A stretch of DNA of 64,000 bases from Shinella yambaruensis (GTDB lineage: Bacteria; Pseudomonadota; Alphaproteobacteria; Rhizobiales; Rhizobiaceae): assembly GCF_022899355.1 (NCBI RefSeq), contig NZ_JALJCK010000013.1, positions 62,001-126,000 of the forward strand, read 5' to 3'. Under the pieces are notes generated by a model. The model made no database searches. It was not told the DNA's origin and saw only the letters and a list, made by a program, of their open reading frames with translations. Of the stretch, positions 1-7,941 are shown piece by piece. Every line of letters begins with the position of its first letter. Positions within the stretch are counted from its first letter, which is position 1. The position numbers and the translations under genes are program-made.

Positions 1-2
1 TG

Positions 3-1073
3 GCCACGGGCGGCTGCGCCTTTTTCGAGCGCATCCTCGGCGGCACGGGGCTGACGGGCGACGGCTACCTCTTCGCCGCGGAGGCCGGTGCATCGTTGTC
101 CGGCATGGAGTTCACCGGCAAATATACGCTCGCTCCGCATGGCTCGTCGCTGAACAAGGGCCTGCCGTTCCGCTGGGCCACCTTCTACGGCGCGAACGGC
201 GAGGTGCTGCGCAACGCCCGCGGCGAGCCGGTGACGAACGGCATCGGCGGCGGCGAGCGGCAGGTGGCGGAAGCGCTGCTGGCCGGCCCGGTCCATGCCC
301 GGCTCGACCTTGCCGAGCCCGCCATGCAGGACTGGCTGCGGCGCGGCCAGCCCAACTGCTTCCAGCCCTATGAGCGCATGGGCATCAATCCTTTCACGGA
401 CCTCTTCCGTGTCGATCTCAAATACGAGGGCACGGTGCGCGGCACCGGCGGCATCCGCATCGTCTCCTCCGATTGCGGCACCGGCATTGCCGGCCTTTAT
501 GCCGCCGGTGACGCGGCGAGCCGCGAGAACGTGACGGGCGGCATTTCCGGCGGCGGTGCGATCAACGCCTCCTGGGCGATCGCCAGCGGCTGGTGGGCCG
601 GCCACGGCGCGGCCCGGCACGCCCACCGCCGGCAGGGGCGCGATGGAAGTCGCCTGCGCCCGCTCGGCACGACGGCTCTTCGCGGCGGCACGGCCGGGCC
701 TGCTGTCGACCTTGCCGCGGCCGCCCGCACGGTGCACGACGAGATCGCCCCGCTCGACAAGAGTTATTGGCGCACGTCTGCAACGCTTGAAGCGAGTGAG
801 AGGACGCTGGAGGACATCTGGTCCCGGCTGAACCGGGCGCCGCCGGCGACGGGCATCGAACGCCTGCAGGCCCGCGAGGTCGCCGCCGTCACCGCCAGCG
901 CCCGCTGGACGGTCGCCGCAGCGACATTGCGCACCGAGAGCCGCGGCGTGCACCGCCGGCGCGATTTTCCGGGAGAGAGCGAGGTGCAGGCGAGCCGCAT
1001 CATCGTTTCCGGCCTCGACCGGGTGACGGCGGTGCGGGAGACCCTTGCCCTTGAAACGGCGCAGGAGGGCTGA
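3..1073 (+). CDS. FAD-dependent oxidoreductase, fumarate reductase/succinate dehydrogenase flavoprotein-like (5' truncated by window)
   Basis: The reading frame is open to the left edge of the window, so the ATG at 96 is internal and the N-terminal FAD-binding fold is missing. What is visible is the C-terminal half of a flavoprotein of the fumarate reductase/succinate dehydrogenase/APS-reductase alpha type. It has a substrate-domain stretch and, around 505-590, the typical C-terminal FAD contact region (LYAAGDAAS followed by a Gly-rich TGGISGGGAINASWAIASG). The gene ends 3 bp before a two-cluster ferredoxin gene and heads an operon with an SsuABC-like transporter. I infer that the pair is a soluble redox enzyme acting on the imported, probably sulfur-containing or aromatic, compound. 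The substrate cannot be named. Confidence 0.8.
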   Translation, partial: ATGGCAFFERILGGTGLTGDGYLFAAEAGASLSGMEFTGKYTLAPHGSSLNKGLPFRWATFYGANGEVLRNARGEPVTNGIGGGERQVAEALLAGPVHARLDLAEPAMQDWLRRGQPNCFQPYERMGINPFTDLFRVDLKYEGTVRGTGGIRIVSSDCGTGIAGLYAAGDAASRENVTGGISGGGAINASWAIASGWWAGHGAARHAHRRQGRDGSRLRPLGTTALRGGTAGPAVDLAAAARTVHDEIAPLDKSYWRTSATLEASERTLEDIWSRLNRAPPATGIERLQAREVAAVTASARWTVAAATLRTESRGVHRRRDFPGESEVQASRIIVSGLDRVTAVRETLALETAQEG

Positions 1074-1076
1074 ACG

Positions 1077-1406
1077 ATGATCGAAGTCGTTTCGGCCGAC
1101 CGCTGCATCCGCTGCGACATCTGCGAGCGCATCTGTCCGGCCTTCGTCTTCGACCGGGACGAGACGGGGCTTCCCGTCATCGCCCGGCAGGATGACTGCC
1201 AGACCTGCTTCCTCTGCGAAATCTATTGCCCGACCGATGCCCTTTATGTCGCCGAGCAGGCGGATGGCCCGACAGGCATCACAGAGCCCGACGTCCTCGA
1301 GCGCGATCTCTTCGGCGCCTATGCCCGTGCGCTGGGCTGGAATCGCGGGCGCGCCGGGGGAACACGAAATGACCCGACCCGCCACATCCGCGTGGCGCAG
1401 GTCTGA
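1077..1406 (+). CDS. 4Fe-4S dicluster ferredoxin, partner of the upstream flavoprotein
   Basis: A protein of 109 aa with two classical cluster motifs, CIRCDICERICP (Cys10, 13, 16, 20) and CQTCFLCEIYCP (Cys41, 44, 47, 51). This predicts two [4Fe-4S] clusters, as in bacterial ferredoxins and APS-reductase beta-like subunits. It starts 3 bp after the flavoprotein stop codon, so the two are almost certainly translated together and form one electron-transfer enzyme. The roughly 50 residues after the second motif have no recognisable domain. The ABC transporter genes follow 13 bp downstream. Confidence 0.85.
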   Translation: MIEVVSADRCIRCDICERICPAFVFDRDETGLPVIARQDDCQTCFLCEIYCPTDALYVAEQADGPTGITEPDVLERDLFGAYARALGWNRGRAGGTRNDPTRHIRVAQV

Positions 1407-1419
1407 AAAGGAGATACCC

Positions 1420-2256
1420 ATGGAACGCATCGCCGTCAGCGCCGTGCGCAAATCGTTCAACCTGAAGCCCGGCCAGACCGTGACCGTCGACGGCGTCACG
1501 TCCAGCCGCATCGCGGTGCTGGACGGCGTCGACCTCACCATCGACAGCGGCGAGTTCATCACGCTGGTCGGCCCGTCGGGCAGCGGCAAGTCGGTGCTGC
1601 TCGACGTGATCGCCGGGCTGACCGAGGCGACCTCGGGTGTCGCCCGCATCGATGGCGTCGAAGTCACCAAGCCCCACGCCCGCACGGCCTATGTCTTCCA
1701 GCAATATGCGCTCTTTCCCTGGCGCACGGCGCTGCAGAATGTCGAATACGCACTGGAAGTGCGGGGCGTTCCCGCAGCCGAGCGGCGCGAGCGGGCGAAG
1801 GATTTCCTGCATCTCTTCGGCCTCAAGGGCTTCGAGGACCGTTTCCCCTCGCAGCTTTCCGGCGGCATGCAGCAGCGCGTGGCGATCGCCCGGGCGCTTT
1901 CCACCGATCCGCAGGTCCTCCTGATGGACGAGCCCTTCGCCGCGCTCGACGCGCAGACCCGCGACATCCTGCAAAGCGAGCTCCTGCGCATCTGGGAACA
2001 GATCAAGACGACGGTGGTCTTCGTCACCCATTCGATTGACGAGGCGATCTATCTCGCCGACCGCGTCGTGGTGATGACCGCCCGGCCGGCGAGCGTGAAG
2101 GAGATCGTCACGATCGACCTGCCGCGTCCGCGCGATCTCGATATCCGCAACAGCGAGGCCTTCAATGCCTATCGCGGCCGCGTCTGGGAAAGCCTGCGCG
2201 ACGAAGTCGGCAAGGCCCAGCGCGACTGGACCCTTGCTTCCACCTACGCCAATTGA
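1420..2256 (+). CDS. ABC transporter ATP-binding protein, nitrate/sulfonate/taurine type (SsuB/TauB-like)
   Basis: A 278-aa ATPase with Walker A GPSGSGKS (51-58), a Q-loop ([10 protein letters not shown]), signature LSGGMQQRV (about 147-155), Walker B VLLMDEP (about 167-173) and the switch histidine in VTHS. The open frame extends upstream to 1192, but the ATG at 1420 is preceded by a good AAGGAG site and lies just after the ferredoxin stop, so it is preferred. The family energises import of aliphatic sulfonates, taurine, nitrate or pyrimidine precursors. It forms a complete importer with the permease and binding protein that follow. Confidence 0.9.
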   Translation: MERIAVSAVRKSFNLKPGQTVTVDGVTSSRIAVLDGVDLTIDSGEFITLVGPSGSGKSVLLDVIAGLTEATSGVARIDGVEVTKPHARTAYVFQQYALFPWRTALQNVEYALEVRGVPAAERRERAKDFLHLFGLKGFEDRFPSQLSGGMQQRVAIARALSTDPQVLLMDEPFAALDAQTRDILQSELLRIWEQIKTTVVFVTHSIDEAIYLADRVVVMTARPASVKEIVTIDLPRPRDLDIRNSEAFNAYRGRVWESLRDEVGKAQRDWTLASTYAN

Positions 2257-2267
2257 GGGAGGATCCG

Positions 2268-3131
2268 ATGAGCCTCATCGTCGACCGCAACCTGCCGCTC
2301 CGCAACACCTTTTCATTGCGCCGCAAGCGCACCCCTTCCAAGGCGCCGAGCGCTTTCAGCGAGACCGTCTCCACCATCACGCTCGGCCTGCCGGCGCTCG
2401 TCGCCTTCGCGCTGCTCTGGGAGATCGCGCCGCGCGCCGGCTGGATCAACGCGCTGTTCTTCCCGCCGCTGAGCCAGGTGCTCGCGGTGCTCTGGGAGAT
2501 GATCGTCTCCGGCCAGCTTGCCGACCATATCGGCATCAGCCTGCAGCGTGCCGCGATCGGCTTCCTGCTCGCCGTCGTCACCGCCGTGCCGCTCGGCTTC
2601 CTGATGGGCCGCTATTCGCTGTTCGAGAAGGCCTCCGACTTCCTCGTCCAGACGCTGCGCAACACCTCGCAATTCGCGCTGCTGCCGGTCTTCATCCTCG
2701 TTCTCGGCATCGGCGAGGCCTCCAAGATCGCCATCACCTTCTATGCCGCGGTGTTCTTCCTGCTGATCAACACGATCGTCGGGGTGAAGTCCGTCGATCC
2801 GCTGCTCGTCAAGGCGGCGCGCTCCATGGGCACCTCGGACTGGGACCTCTTCAAGAAGGTGATCTTCCCGTCCGCTATTCCCTCGATCGTTGCCGGCGCC
2901 CGGCTCGGGGTGAAGACCTCGCTCTTCTCGGTGATCGCCGCCGAGATGCTCGCCGCCCAGTCCGGCATCGGCTACCTCATCCAGAATTCGTCGCTGATGC
3001 TGGAAACCGACTGCATGTATGCCGGCATCCTGACACTGACGATCATCGGCCTCCTGCTCAACTACCTGCTCGTCGCCGGCGAACGGCGCGCGACGCACTG
3101 GCGCGGCAGCGGCGAAAGCGGCCCGAACTGA
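2268..3131 (+). CDS. ABC transporter permease, SsuC/TauC-like
   Basis: A 287-aa integral membrane protein with about six hydrophobic segments. A BPD-type cytoplasmic EAA loop (KAARSMGTSDWDLFKKVIF, about 184-202) docks the ATPase. ATG 2268 has a GGAGG site 5 nt upstream. A TTG at 2253 would overlap the ATPase stop and is less likely. It is the transmembrane partner of the ATP-binding protein at 1420-2256 and the binding protein at 3185-4219. The substrate is unknown. Family members carry sulfonates, taurine or related small anions. Confidence 0.88.
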   Translation: MSLIVDRNLPLRNTFSLRRKRTPSKAPSAFSETVSTITLGLPALVAFALLWEIAPRAGWINALFFPPLSQVLAVLWEMIVSGQLADHIGISLQRAAIGFLLAVVTAVPLGFLMGRYSLFEKASDFLVQTLRNTSQFALLPVFILVLGIGEASKIAITFYAAVFFLLINTIVGVKSVDPLLVKAARSMGTSDWDLFKKVIFPSAIPSIVAGARLGVKTSLFSVIAAEMLAAQSGIGYLIQNSSLMLETDCMYAGILTLTIIGLLLNYLLVAGERRATHWRGSGESGPN

Positions 3132-3184
3132 TCCCTCATCGCATTGCTTCCTCCATCAACGGCCTGTTCCGAAAGGACCCATCC

Positions 3185-4219
3185 ATGACATCGTTTTCCA
3201 TCCGTCCGCTGCGCCGGACGCTCCTGAAAATCGCGCTCGCGCTGTCGATCCTGCCCGTCGCGGGCCTTGCGCCGGCCTTGGCCGACGAGGCGAAGCCCGA
3301 CGTCATCCGCATCGGCTCCACTGCGCCGGGCCACCTGAAGTTCATCCTCTACCGCAACAAGAAGCTGCTGGAGGACGAGTTCGCCAAGGACGGCATCAAG
3401 ATCGAGCTGACCACCTTCGACGGCGGCTCGGCGGCGACCGTCGCCCTCGGCTCCGGCGCAATCGACTTCACCTATATCGGCAACAACCCGTCGCTGCGCC
3501 TTGCGGCCACCGGCGCCGATGTGAAGCTCGTCGGCCTGTCGAGCTGGAACCGTTCCAACGAGACGCAGATCGTCGTAAAGCCGGATTCGCCGATCCAGAA
3601 GATCGAGGATCTCAAGGGCAGGAAGGTCGCCTATCTCGCCGGCACGGTGCGCCACTCGACCTTCGCCAAGGCGCTGAAGACGGTGGGCCTTTCGATCAAT
3701 GACGTGGAAAGCCTCAACCTCGGCATCGAGAGCTCCGGCCCGGCCCTTTCGCGCGGTGATGTCGATGCGGTGGTCGAGAGCACCGGCCCCGTGCAGAAGC
3801 TGGTCGAGGAAGGCGAGGCCCGGGTGATCTTCGATGCCGGCGTTTCCGGCAGCCCGGAATGGGCCGTACCGCATCTCCTCAGCGTCAACGGCGATTTCGC
3901 CCGCAAATATCCCGACATCGTGACGCGTCTTTTGGCCGTCGATATCGCGGCGGCGCGCTGGGCCGATGCCAACCCGGAAGAGACGATCGCGATCTTCGTC
4001 AAGGAAACCGGCAACAGCGACAATGCGGTGCGCGCGACCTATCCGGACGGCAAGTTCTTCCAAGATCCGCAGATCACCGAGGAGGCAGTGCGCGCGCTTC
4101 AGGGCGAGGAGGCCTTCATGGCCGATGCCGGGCTCCTGAAGGGCAAGGTGAACTACGACACCTGGATCGACCGCTCCTTCTACGACGCAGCCGTCAAGAA
4201 GGTGGATGCCAGCAACTGA
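3185..4219 (+). CDS. ABC transporter periplasmic substrate-binding protein, SsuA/NMT1-like
   Basis: A 344-aa protein with an N-terminal signal peptide: basic RRTLLK, then a hydrophobic core ending near ALA-DE at about residue 31. The mature part has the NMT1/SsuA pattern (IRIGSTAPGHLKFILYRNKKL, GSAATVALGSGAIDFTYIGNNP, a KIEDLKGRKVAY hinge region). ATG 3185 follows an AAGGAC site, and the much longer open frame upstream overlaps the permease and is spurious. It delivers ligand to the permease. The operon ends just downstream in a strong intrinsic terminator. The ligand is probably a sulfonate-like small molecule, inferred from family only. Confidence 0.85.
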   Translation: MTSFSIRPLRRTLLKIALALSILPVAGLAPALADEAKPDVIRIGSTAPGHLKFILYRNKKLLEDEFAKDGIKIELTTFDGGSAATVALGSGAIDFTYIGNNPSLRLAATGADVKLVGLSSWNRSNETQIVVKPDSPIQKIEDLKGRKVAYLAGTVRHSTFAKALKTVGLSINDVESLNLGIESSGPALSRGDVDAVVESTGPVQKLVEEGEARVIFDAGVSGSPEWAVPHLLSVNGDFARKYPDIVTRLLAVDIAAARWADANPEETIAIFVKETGNSDNAVRATYPDGKFFQDPQITEEAVRALQGEEAFMADAGLLKGKVNYDTWIDRSFYDAAVKKVDASN

Positions 4220-4227
4220 TTTTCGGG

Positions 4228-4264
4228 CGTTTCCGCATTCTCCCGATTGCGGAAACGTTTTATT
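4228..4264 (+). terminator. Rho-independent terminator of the flavoprotein/SsuABC operon
   Basis: A perfect 10-bp stem, CGTTTCCGCA (4228-4237) with TGCGGAAACG (4248-4257), closes a 10-nt loop and is followed by TTTTATT. It lies 9 bp after the binding-protein stop codon and ends the first operon. Confidence 0.85.
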
Positions 4265-4371
4265 CTTTCATCTCAGCGTCATTCCGGCGAAACCGCTTCG
4301 CGCTTTCGCCGGAATTGCTCTATAGGACGGGACGGCGGCGTTCGAACGTCGTCGCCCGTTTTGCGATTGCG

Positions 4372-5802
4372 ATGTCCTCCATTCCCTCTCCGCCGATACC
4401 GCTTCACCGTACCCGCATCGTCCCGGCCGTCGTCGCCGTGGCCTTCTTCATGCAGATGCTCGACAGCACGATCATCGCGACGTCGCTGCCGGCGATGGCG
4501 CAGGCCTTCTCGACGGATGTCGTGGCGCTCAACATCGGCTTCACAGCCTATCTGCTCGCCATGGCCGTGTTCATACCGCCGGCCGGCTGGCTTGCCGACC
4601 GGTTCGGCGCACGCGAGGTCTTCCTGACGGCGATCGTTCTTTTCACGCTTTCCTCCGTCGCCTGCGGCTTTTCCGGCTCGCTTGCCGAGTTCACCGCGGC
4701 GCGGCTCCTCCAGGGCGCATCCGCCGCGCTGATGACGCCGGTCGGGCGCCAGCTCGTGCTGCGCGGCGCGCCGAAGGCGGAGCTGGTGCGGGCGATCGCC
4801 ACCATTACCTGGCCGGCGCTGATCGCGCCGGTGGTCGGGCCGCTGATCGGCGCTTGGGTCACCACCCATGCCGGCTGGGAATGGAATTTCTTCATCAACC
4901 TGCCGCTCGGCCTGGTCGGCGTGCTGCTCGTCCTGTTCTTCGTGCCTCAGGCGCCGGCCGAAGGCGCGCGACCCTTCGACCTGAAGGGCTTCCTCTTGAC
5001 GGGAAGCGCGCTCGCGCTGACGCTTGCCGGCCTGGAGCTCTCCAGCGCGCCGACGGGCGGCGCCGGCACGCTCGCCGTTCTCGCCCTCGGCCTTGCCGCC
5101 GGCTGGGTCGCCATCCGTCATCTCCGGCGCGCGCCGCATGCCCTGCTCGACATGGCCGTGCTCAACGTGCCGACCTTCGCCTTCGCGACGCTCTCGGCCG
5201 GCACCGCCGGCCGGCTTGCGGTCAATGCCACGCCCTTCCTGCTGCCGCTCCTGTTCCAGGTCGGCCTCGGCCTCGATGCCGTCGAGACCGGCTCGCTCGT
5301 GCTCGTCTATTTCCTCGGCAACCTGTTGATGAAGAGCGTGACGACGCCGGCGCTGCGCCTTTTCGGCTTCCGCACGCTGCTCGTCGTCAACGGCCTCGTC
5401 GCCGCGCTGACGATCGGCGCCTTTGCCCTTGTCGACGGCGATACGCCGCGCCTCCTGCTGTTTGCGCTGCTGATCGCCTGCGGATTGTCCCGCTCGATGC
5501 AGTTCACCGCGCTGACGACGATCGCCTTTGCCGATGTCACGCCCGCCCAGCGAAGCGCGGCGACGACGATCTCGGCCATGCTGCAGCAGCTCGCGCAGCT
5601 TCTCGGCGTCGCCGTGGCCGCCGCCGTCATCCGCCTCTCGGCCGCCCTTTTCCCCGAGGCCGCCGGCGGCAGCATGCTGACGGACATCCGTGCCGCCTTC
5701 CTGTGCATCGCCGCAATCGGCCTCGTCTCGGCCCTGCGTTTCCTCGCGCTGCCCGCCGGCGCCGGGGCGGAAGTTTCGGGACATCGCCGCCGTCCCTCTT
5801 GA
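4372..5802 (+). CDS. MFS transporter, DHA2 (14-TM drug:H+ antiporter) family
   Basis: A 476-aa protein rich in hydrophobic helices. It has the DHA2 motif D1 region (MLDSTIIATSLPAMA, 28-42) and motif A in the first cytoplasmic loop (GWLADRFGA, 72-80). Length and motifs fit EmrB/QacA-type proton-driven exporters of the inner membrane. ATG 4372 is chosen because the homologous part begins there; the open frame upstream runs into the previous gene. It is transcribed alone between the terminator at 4228-4264 and the glycine riboswitch. No substrate can be inferred. Confidence 0.85.
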   Translation: MSSIPSPPIPLHRTRIVPAVVAVAFFMQMLDSTIIATSLPAMAQAFSTDVVALNIGFTAYLLAMAVFIPPAGWLADRFGAREVFLTAIVLFTLSSVACGFSGSLAEFTAARLLQGASAALMTPVGRQLVLRGAPKAELVRAIATITWPALIAPVVGPLIGAWVTTHAGWEWNFFINLPLGLVGVLLVLFFVPQAPAEGARPFDLKGFLLTGSALALTLAGLELSSAPTGGAGTLAVLALGLAAGWVAIRHLRRAPHALLDMAVLNVPTFAFATLSAGTAGRLAVNATPFLLPLLFQVGLGLDAVETGSLVLVYFLGNLLMKSVTTPALRLFGFRTLLVVNGLVAALTIGAFALVDGDTPRLLLFALLIACGLSRSMQFTALTTIAFADVTPAQRSAATTISAMLQQLAQLLGVAVAAAVIRLSAALFPEAAGGSMLTDIRAAFLCIAAIGLVSALRFLALPAGAGAEVSGHRRRPS

Positions 5803-5845
5803 TTCTCTTCAAGATTGCGGTAGCCTGCGCGCGTTCGACAAGACT

Positions 5846-6017
5846 GCATGGGAGAGATCGGCCGTAAGGCCGGCGCCGACGGAGCAACCCCCCAGGAAAC
5901 TCTCAGGCACCAGTGACCGTGCAGTTGAACGATCTGGAGAGAGGCGCTGCGGGCGCCCACCGAAGGGGAAAGCCGCTGTGGCGGGTAAACTCTCAGGTAC
6001 CGTGACAGATTGGGGAA
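5846..6017 (+). promoter_or_regulatory. Tandem glycine riboswitch (two aptamers)
   Basis: Aptamer 1 (about 5846-5930) has GGGAGAGATC, a GCGCCGACGGAGCAA core and CAGGAAACTCTCAGGCACC. Aptamer 2 (about 5931-6017) has CTGGAGAGAGG, CACCGAAGGGGAAAGC and GGTAAACTCTCAGGTACC. The linker of only a few bases and the repeated AAACTCTCAGG elements are diagnostic of the cooperative glycine riboswitch. It ends about 50 bp before the ATG of the DadA-like gene at 6069. Glycine riboswitches usually switch genes on when glycine is abundant. The sequence does not settle whether this one acts on transcription or translation. Confidence 0.95.
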
Positions 6018-6068
6018 AACGCGGGCTCCGGCCCGTACCCTGATGTCATACGGAGCGAGAGACTTAAT

Positions 6069-7310
6069 ATGCCCCATATCGCCGTTATCGGCGCCGGTAT
6101 CACCGGCGTCACCACTGCCTATGCCCTTCTGGAACGCGGCTTCGACGTGACCGTGCTCGAAAGCCAGCGTTACGCCGCCATGGAAACCTCCTTTGCCAAT
6201 GGCGGCCAGCTTTCCGCCAGCAATGCCGAGGTCTGGAACCATTGGTCCACTCTGTTCAAGGGCGTCAAATGGATGATGCGGAACGACGCACCGCTGCTGA
6301 TGAACCCGCGGCCGACCTGGCACAAATATTCCTGGCTCGCCGAGTTCGTCTCGAACATCATGCGCTATCGCGACAACACGGTGGAGACGACGCGGCTGGC
6401 GATCGCCGCCCGGCAGCATCTCTTCTCCATCGCCGAGCGCGAGAACATCGATTTCGACCATGTGCGCCGCGGCATCCTGCACATCTACTGGGACAAGGCG
6501 AGCTTCGACCATGCGGCGAAGGTCAATGCCATGCTGACCGAGGGCGGGCTCGACCGCCGCGCGGTGACGGCCGAAGAGGTCAAGTCGATCGAGCCGACGC
6601 TGCACGGGGCCTTCCACGGCGGCTTCTACACGCCCTCGGATTCGACCGGCGACATCCACAAGTTCACCTCGGGCCTTGCGAAGGCCTGCCAGCGCCGGGG
6701 CGCCCGTTTCCTCTTCGATGCCCGCGTCACGGACATCGGCAGGAACGGCGCGTTCCGCATCGGCTATGCGACGGGTGAGGGCGCGGCGCACCAGGTCGAG
6801 GCGGATGGCGTCGTCGTCTGCGCCGGCACGGCCAGCCGTCAGATCGCCGCAATGCTGGGCGACCGGGTCAACATCTATCCCGTGAAGGGGTATTCGATCA
6901 CCGTGCATCTCGATGACGAGCGCAGCCAGGCGTCGGCGCCCTGGGTGAGCCTGCTCGACGACCGGGCGAAGATCGTGACCAGCCGCCTCGGCCCGGGCCG
7001 CTTCCGCGTCGCCGGCACGGCCGAATTCAACGGCATGAACCGCGACATCCGCCACGACCGCGTCAAGCCGCTCGTCGACTGGACGCGCATGCTGTTTCCC
7101 GAGGTCGACACCAATCGCGTCGTGCCCTGGGCGGGCCTGCGCCCGATGATGCCCAACATGATGCCGCGGGTCGGCAGGGGGCGCCAGCCCGGCGTGTTCT
7201 ACAATACCGGGCACGGCCATCTCGGCTGGACGCTTTCGGCGGCGACCGCGCAGATGGTGACGGACACGATTGCCGGCGAGATGGCGGCAGACCGCGCCAT
7301 CGCCGCCTGA
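6069..7310 (+). CDS. D-amino-acid dehydrogenase-like FAD oxidoreductase (DadA family)
   Basis: A 413-aa protein with an N-terminal dinucleotide-binding fold (AVIGAGITGV, 5-14, with Glu at the end of beta-2 in VLES). The C-terminal FAD region has PMMPNMMPRVGRG and GHGHLGWTLS. Length and motifs match DadA and related glycine-oxidase-fold deaminating dehydrogenases, which oxidise an amino acid to an imino acid and pass electrons to quinone. It is the first gene after a glycine riboswitch, so glycine or a glycine-like amine (for example an N-substituted glycine) is a reasonable inferred substrate or product. A specific D-alanine role is not supported by context. Confidence 0.85.
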   Translation: MPHIAVIGAGITGVTTAYALLERGFDVTVLESQRYAAMETSFANGGQLSASNAEVWNHWSTLFKGVKWMMRNDAPLLMNPRPTWHKYSWLAEFVSNIMRYRDNTVETTRLAIAARQHLFSIAERENIDFDHVRRGILHIYWDKASFDHAAKVNAMLTEGGLDRRAVTAEEVKSIEPTLHGAFHGGFYTPSDSTGDIHKFTSGLAKACQRRGARFLFDARVTDIGRNGAFRIGYATGEGAAHQVEADGVVVCAGTASRQIAAMLGDRVNIYPVKGYSITVHLDDERSQASAPWVSLLDDRAKIVTSRLGPGRFRVAGTAEFNGMNRDIRHDRVKPLVDWTRMLFPEVDTNRVVPWAGLRPMMPNMMPRVGRGRQPGVFYNTGHGHLGWTLSAATAQMVTDTIAGEMAADRAIAA

Positions 7311-7339
7311 TAGAAGGACGCGAAGCTCTCGACAACTCG

Positions 7340-7364
7340 GGTCCCGGCGCCAGGTGCCGGGACC
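7340..7364 (+). terminator. Intergenic hairpin after the DadA-like gene, possible attenuator
   Basis: A 9-bp perfect stem, GGTCCCGGC (7340-7348) with GCCGGGACC (7356-7364), is followed by only TTTCG. It lies 30 bp after the DadA-like stop and 33 bp before the next ATG. It could be a weak terminator or an mRNA-stabilising stem that lowers expression of the downstream genes. Confidence 0.4.
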
Positions 7365-7396
7365 TTTCGAAAAACCGCAACCCCACGAGGACAGAC

Positions 7397-7828
7397 ATGG
7401 CCGAACTCACCCTTGCCGCCGCCAACACCATCATCGCCGCCGCCCTTGAGGCTGGTGCAAAGGCCGGCTTCAAGCCGCTCACCGTGGCAGTGCTCGATGC
7501 CGGCGGGCACCTGAAGGCCTTCCAGAAGCAGGACGGCGCCTCCATGCTGCGCTACGAGATCGCCTTCGGCAAAGCCTATGGCTCGCTCGCCGTCGGCATG
7601 GGCTCGCGCTGGCTGGACAAGAATGCGAAGGAACGCCCACATTTTATCGAGGGCCTGACCGCCGTCTCGGGCGGCAGGATCGTCGCCGTTCCCGGCGGCG
7701 TGCTGATCCGCGATGCGGCCGGAACGCTGCTCGGCGCGGTCGGCGTGACCGGGGATACCTCCGACAATGACGAGATCTGCGCGGTCGCCGGCATCGAGGC
7801 AGCGGGTCTCGTCGCCCAGGTCGATTGA
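7397..7828 (+). CDS. GlcG/HbpS (DUF336) family heme-binding-like protein
   Basis: A 143-aa protein with the GlcG/HbpS fold pattern: LAAANTIIAAALEAG, then VAVLDAGGHLKAF, a central FGKAYGS segment, and PGGVLIRD, GAVGVTGD and EICAVAGIEA at the C terminus. The fold binds heme or small organic ligands in studied members, and many family genes sit in catabolic operons without a proven role. No signal peptide is evident. It follows the DadA-like gene in the same direction, and a paralogue lies at 20784-21203. Confidence 0.8.
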   Translation: MAELTLAAANTIIAAALEAGAKAGFKPLTVAVLDAGGHLKAFQKQDGASMLRYEIAFGKAYGSLAVGMGSRWLDKNAKERPHFIEGLTAVSGGRIVAVPGGVLIRDAAGTLLGAVGVTGDTSDNDEICAVAGIEAAGLVAQVD

Positions 7829-7941
7829 GGGCTGATGCCGTCATCGGTTGCCGGGCGGATAGCGTGAGAGCGGAGGTTGGCAAAGCGGGGAAAGAATGCT
7901 GTTCTCCGCCCGCATCCGTGCTGATTTCAGGATTCTCAGAA

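Noticed and set aside
2165-4219. 684-aa frame as a permease-binding protein fusion
   Set aside because: The upstream part is a frame shadow of the permease. A signal peptide begins at 3185.
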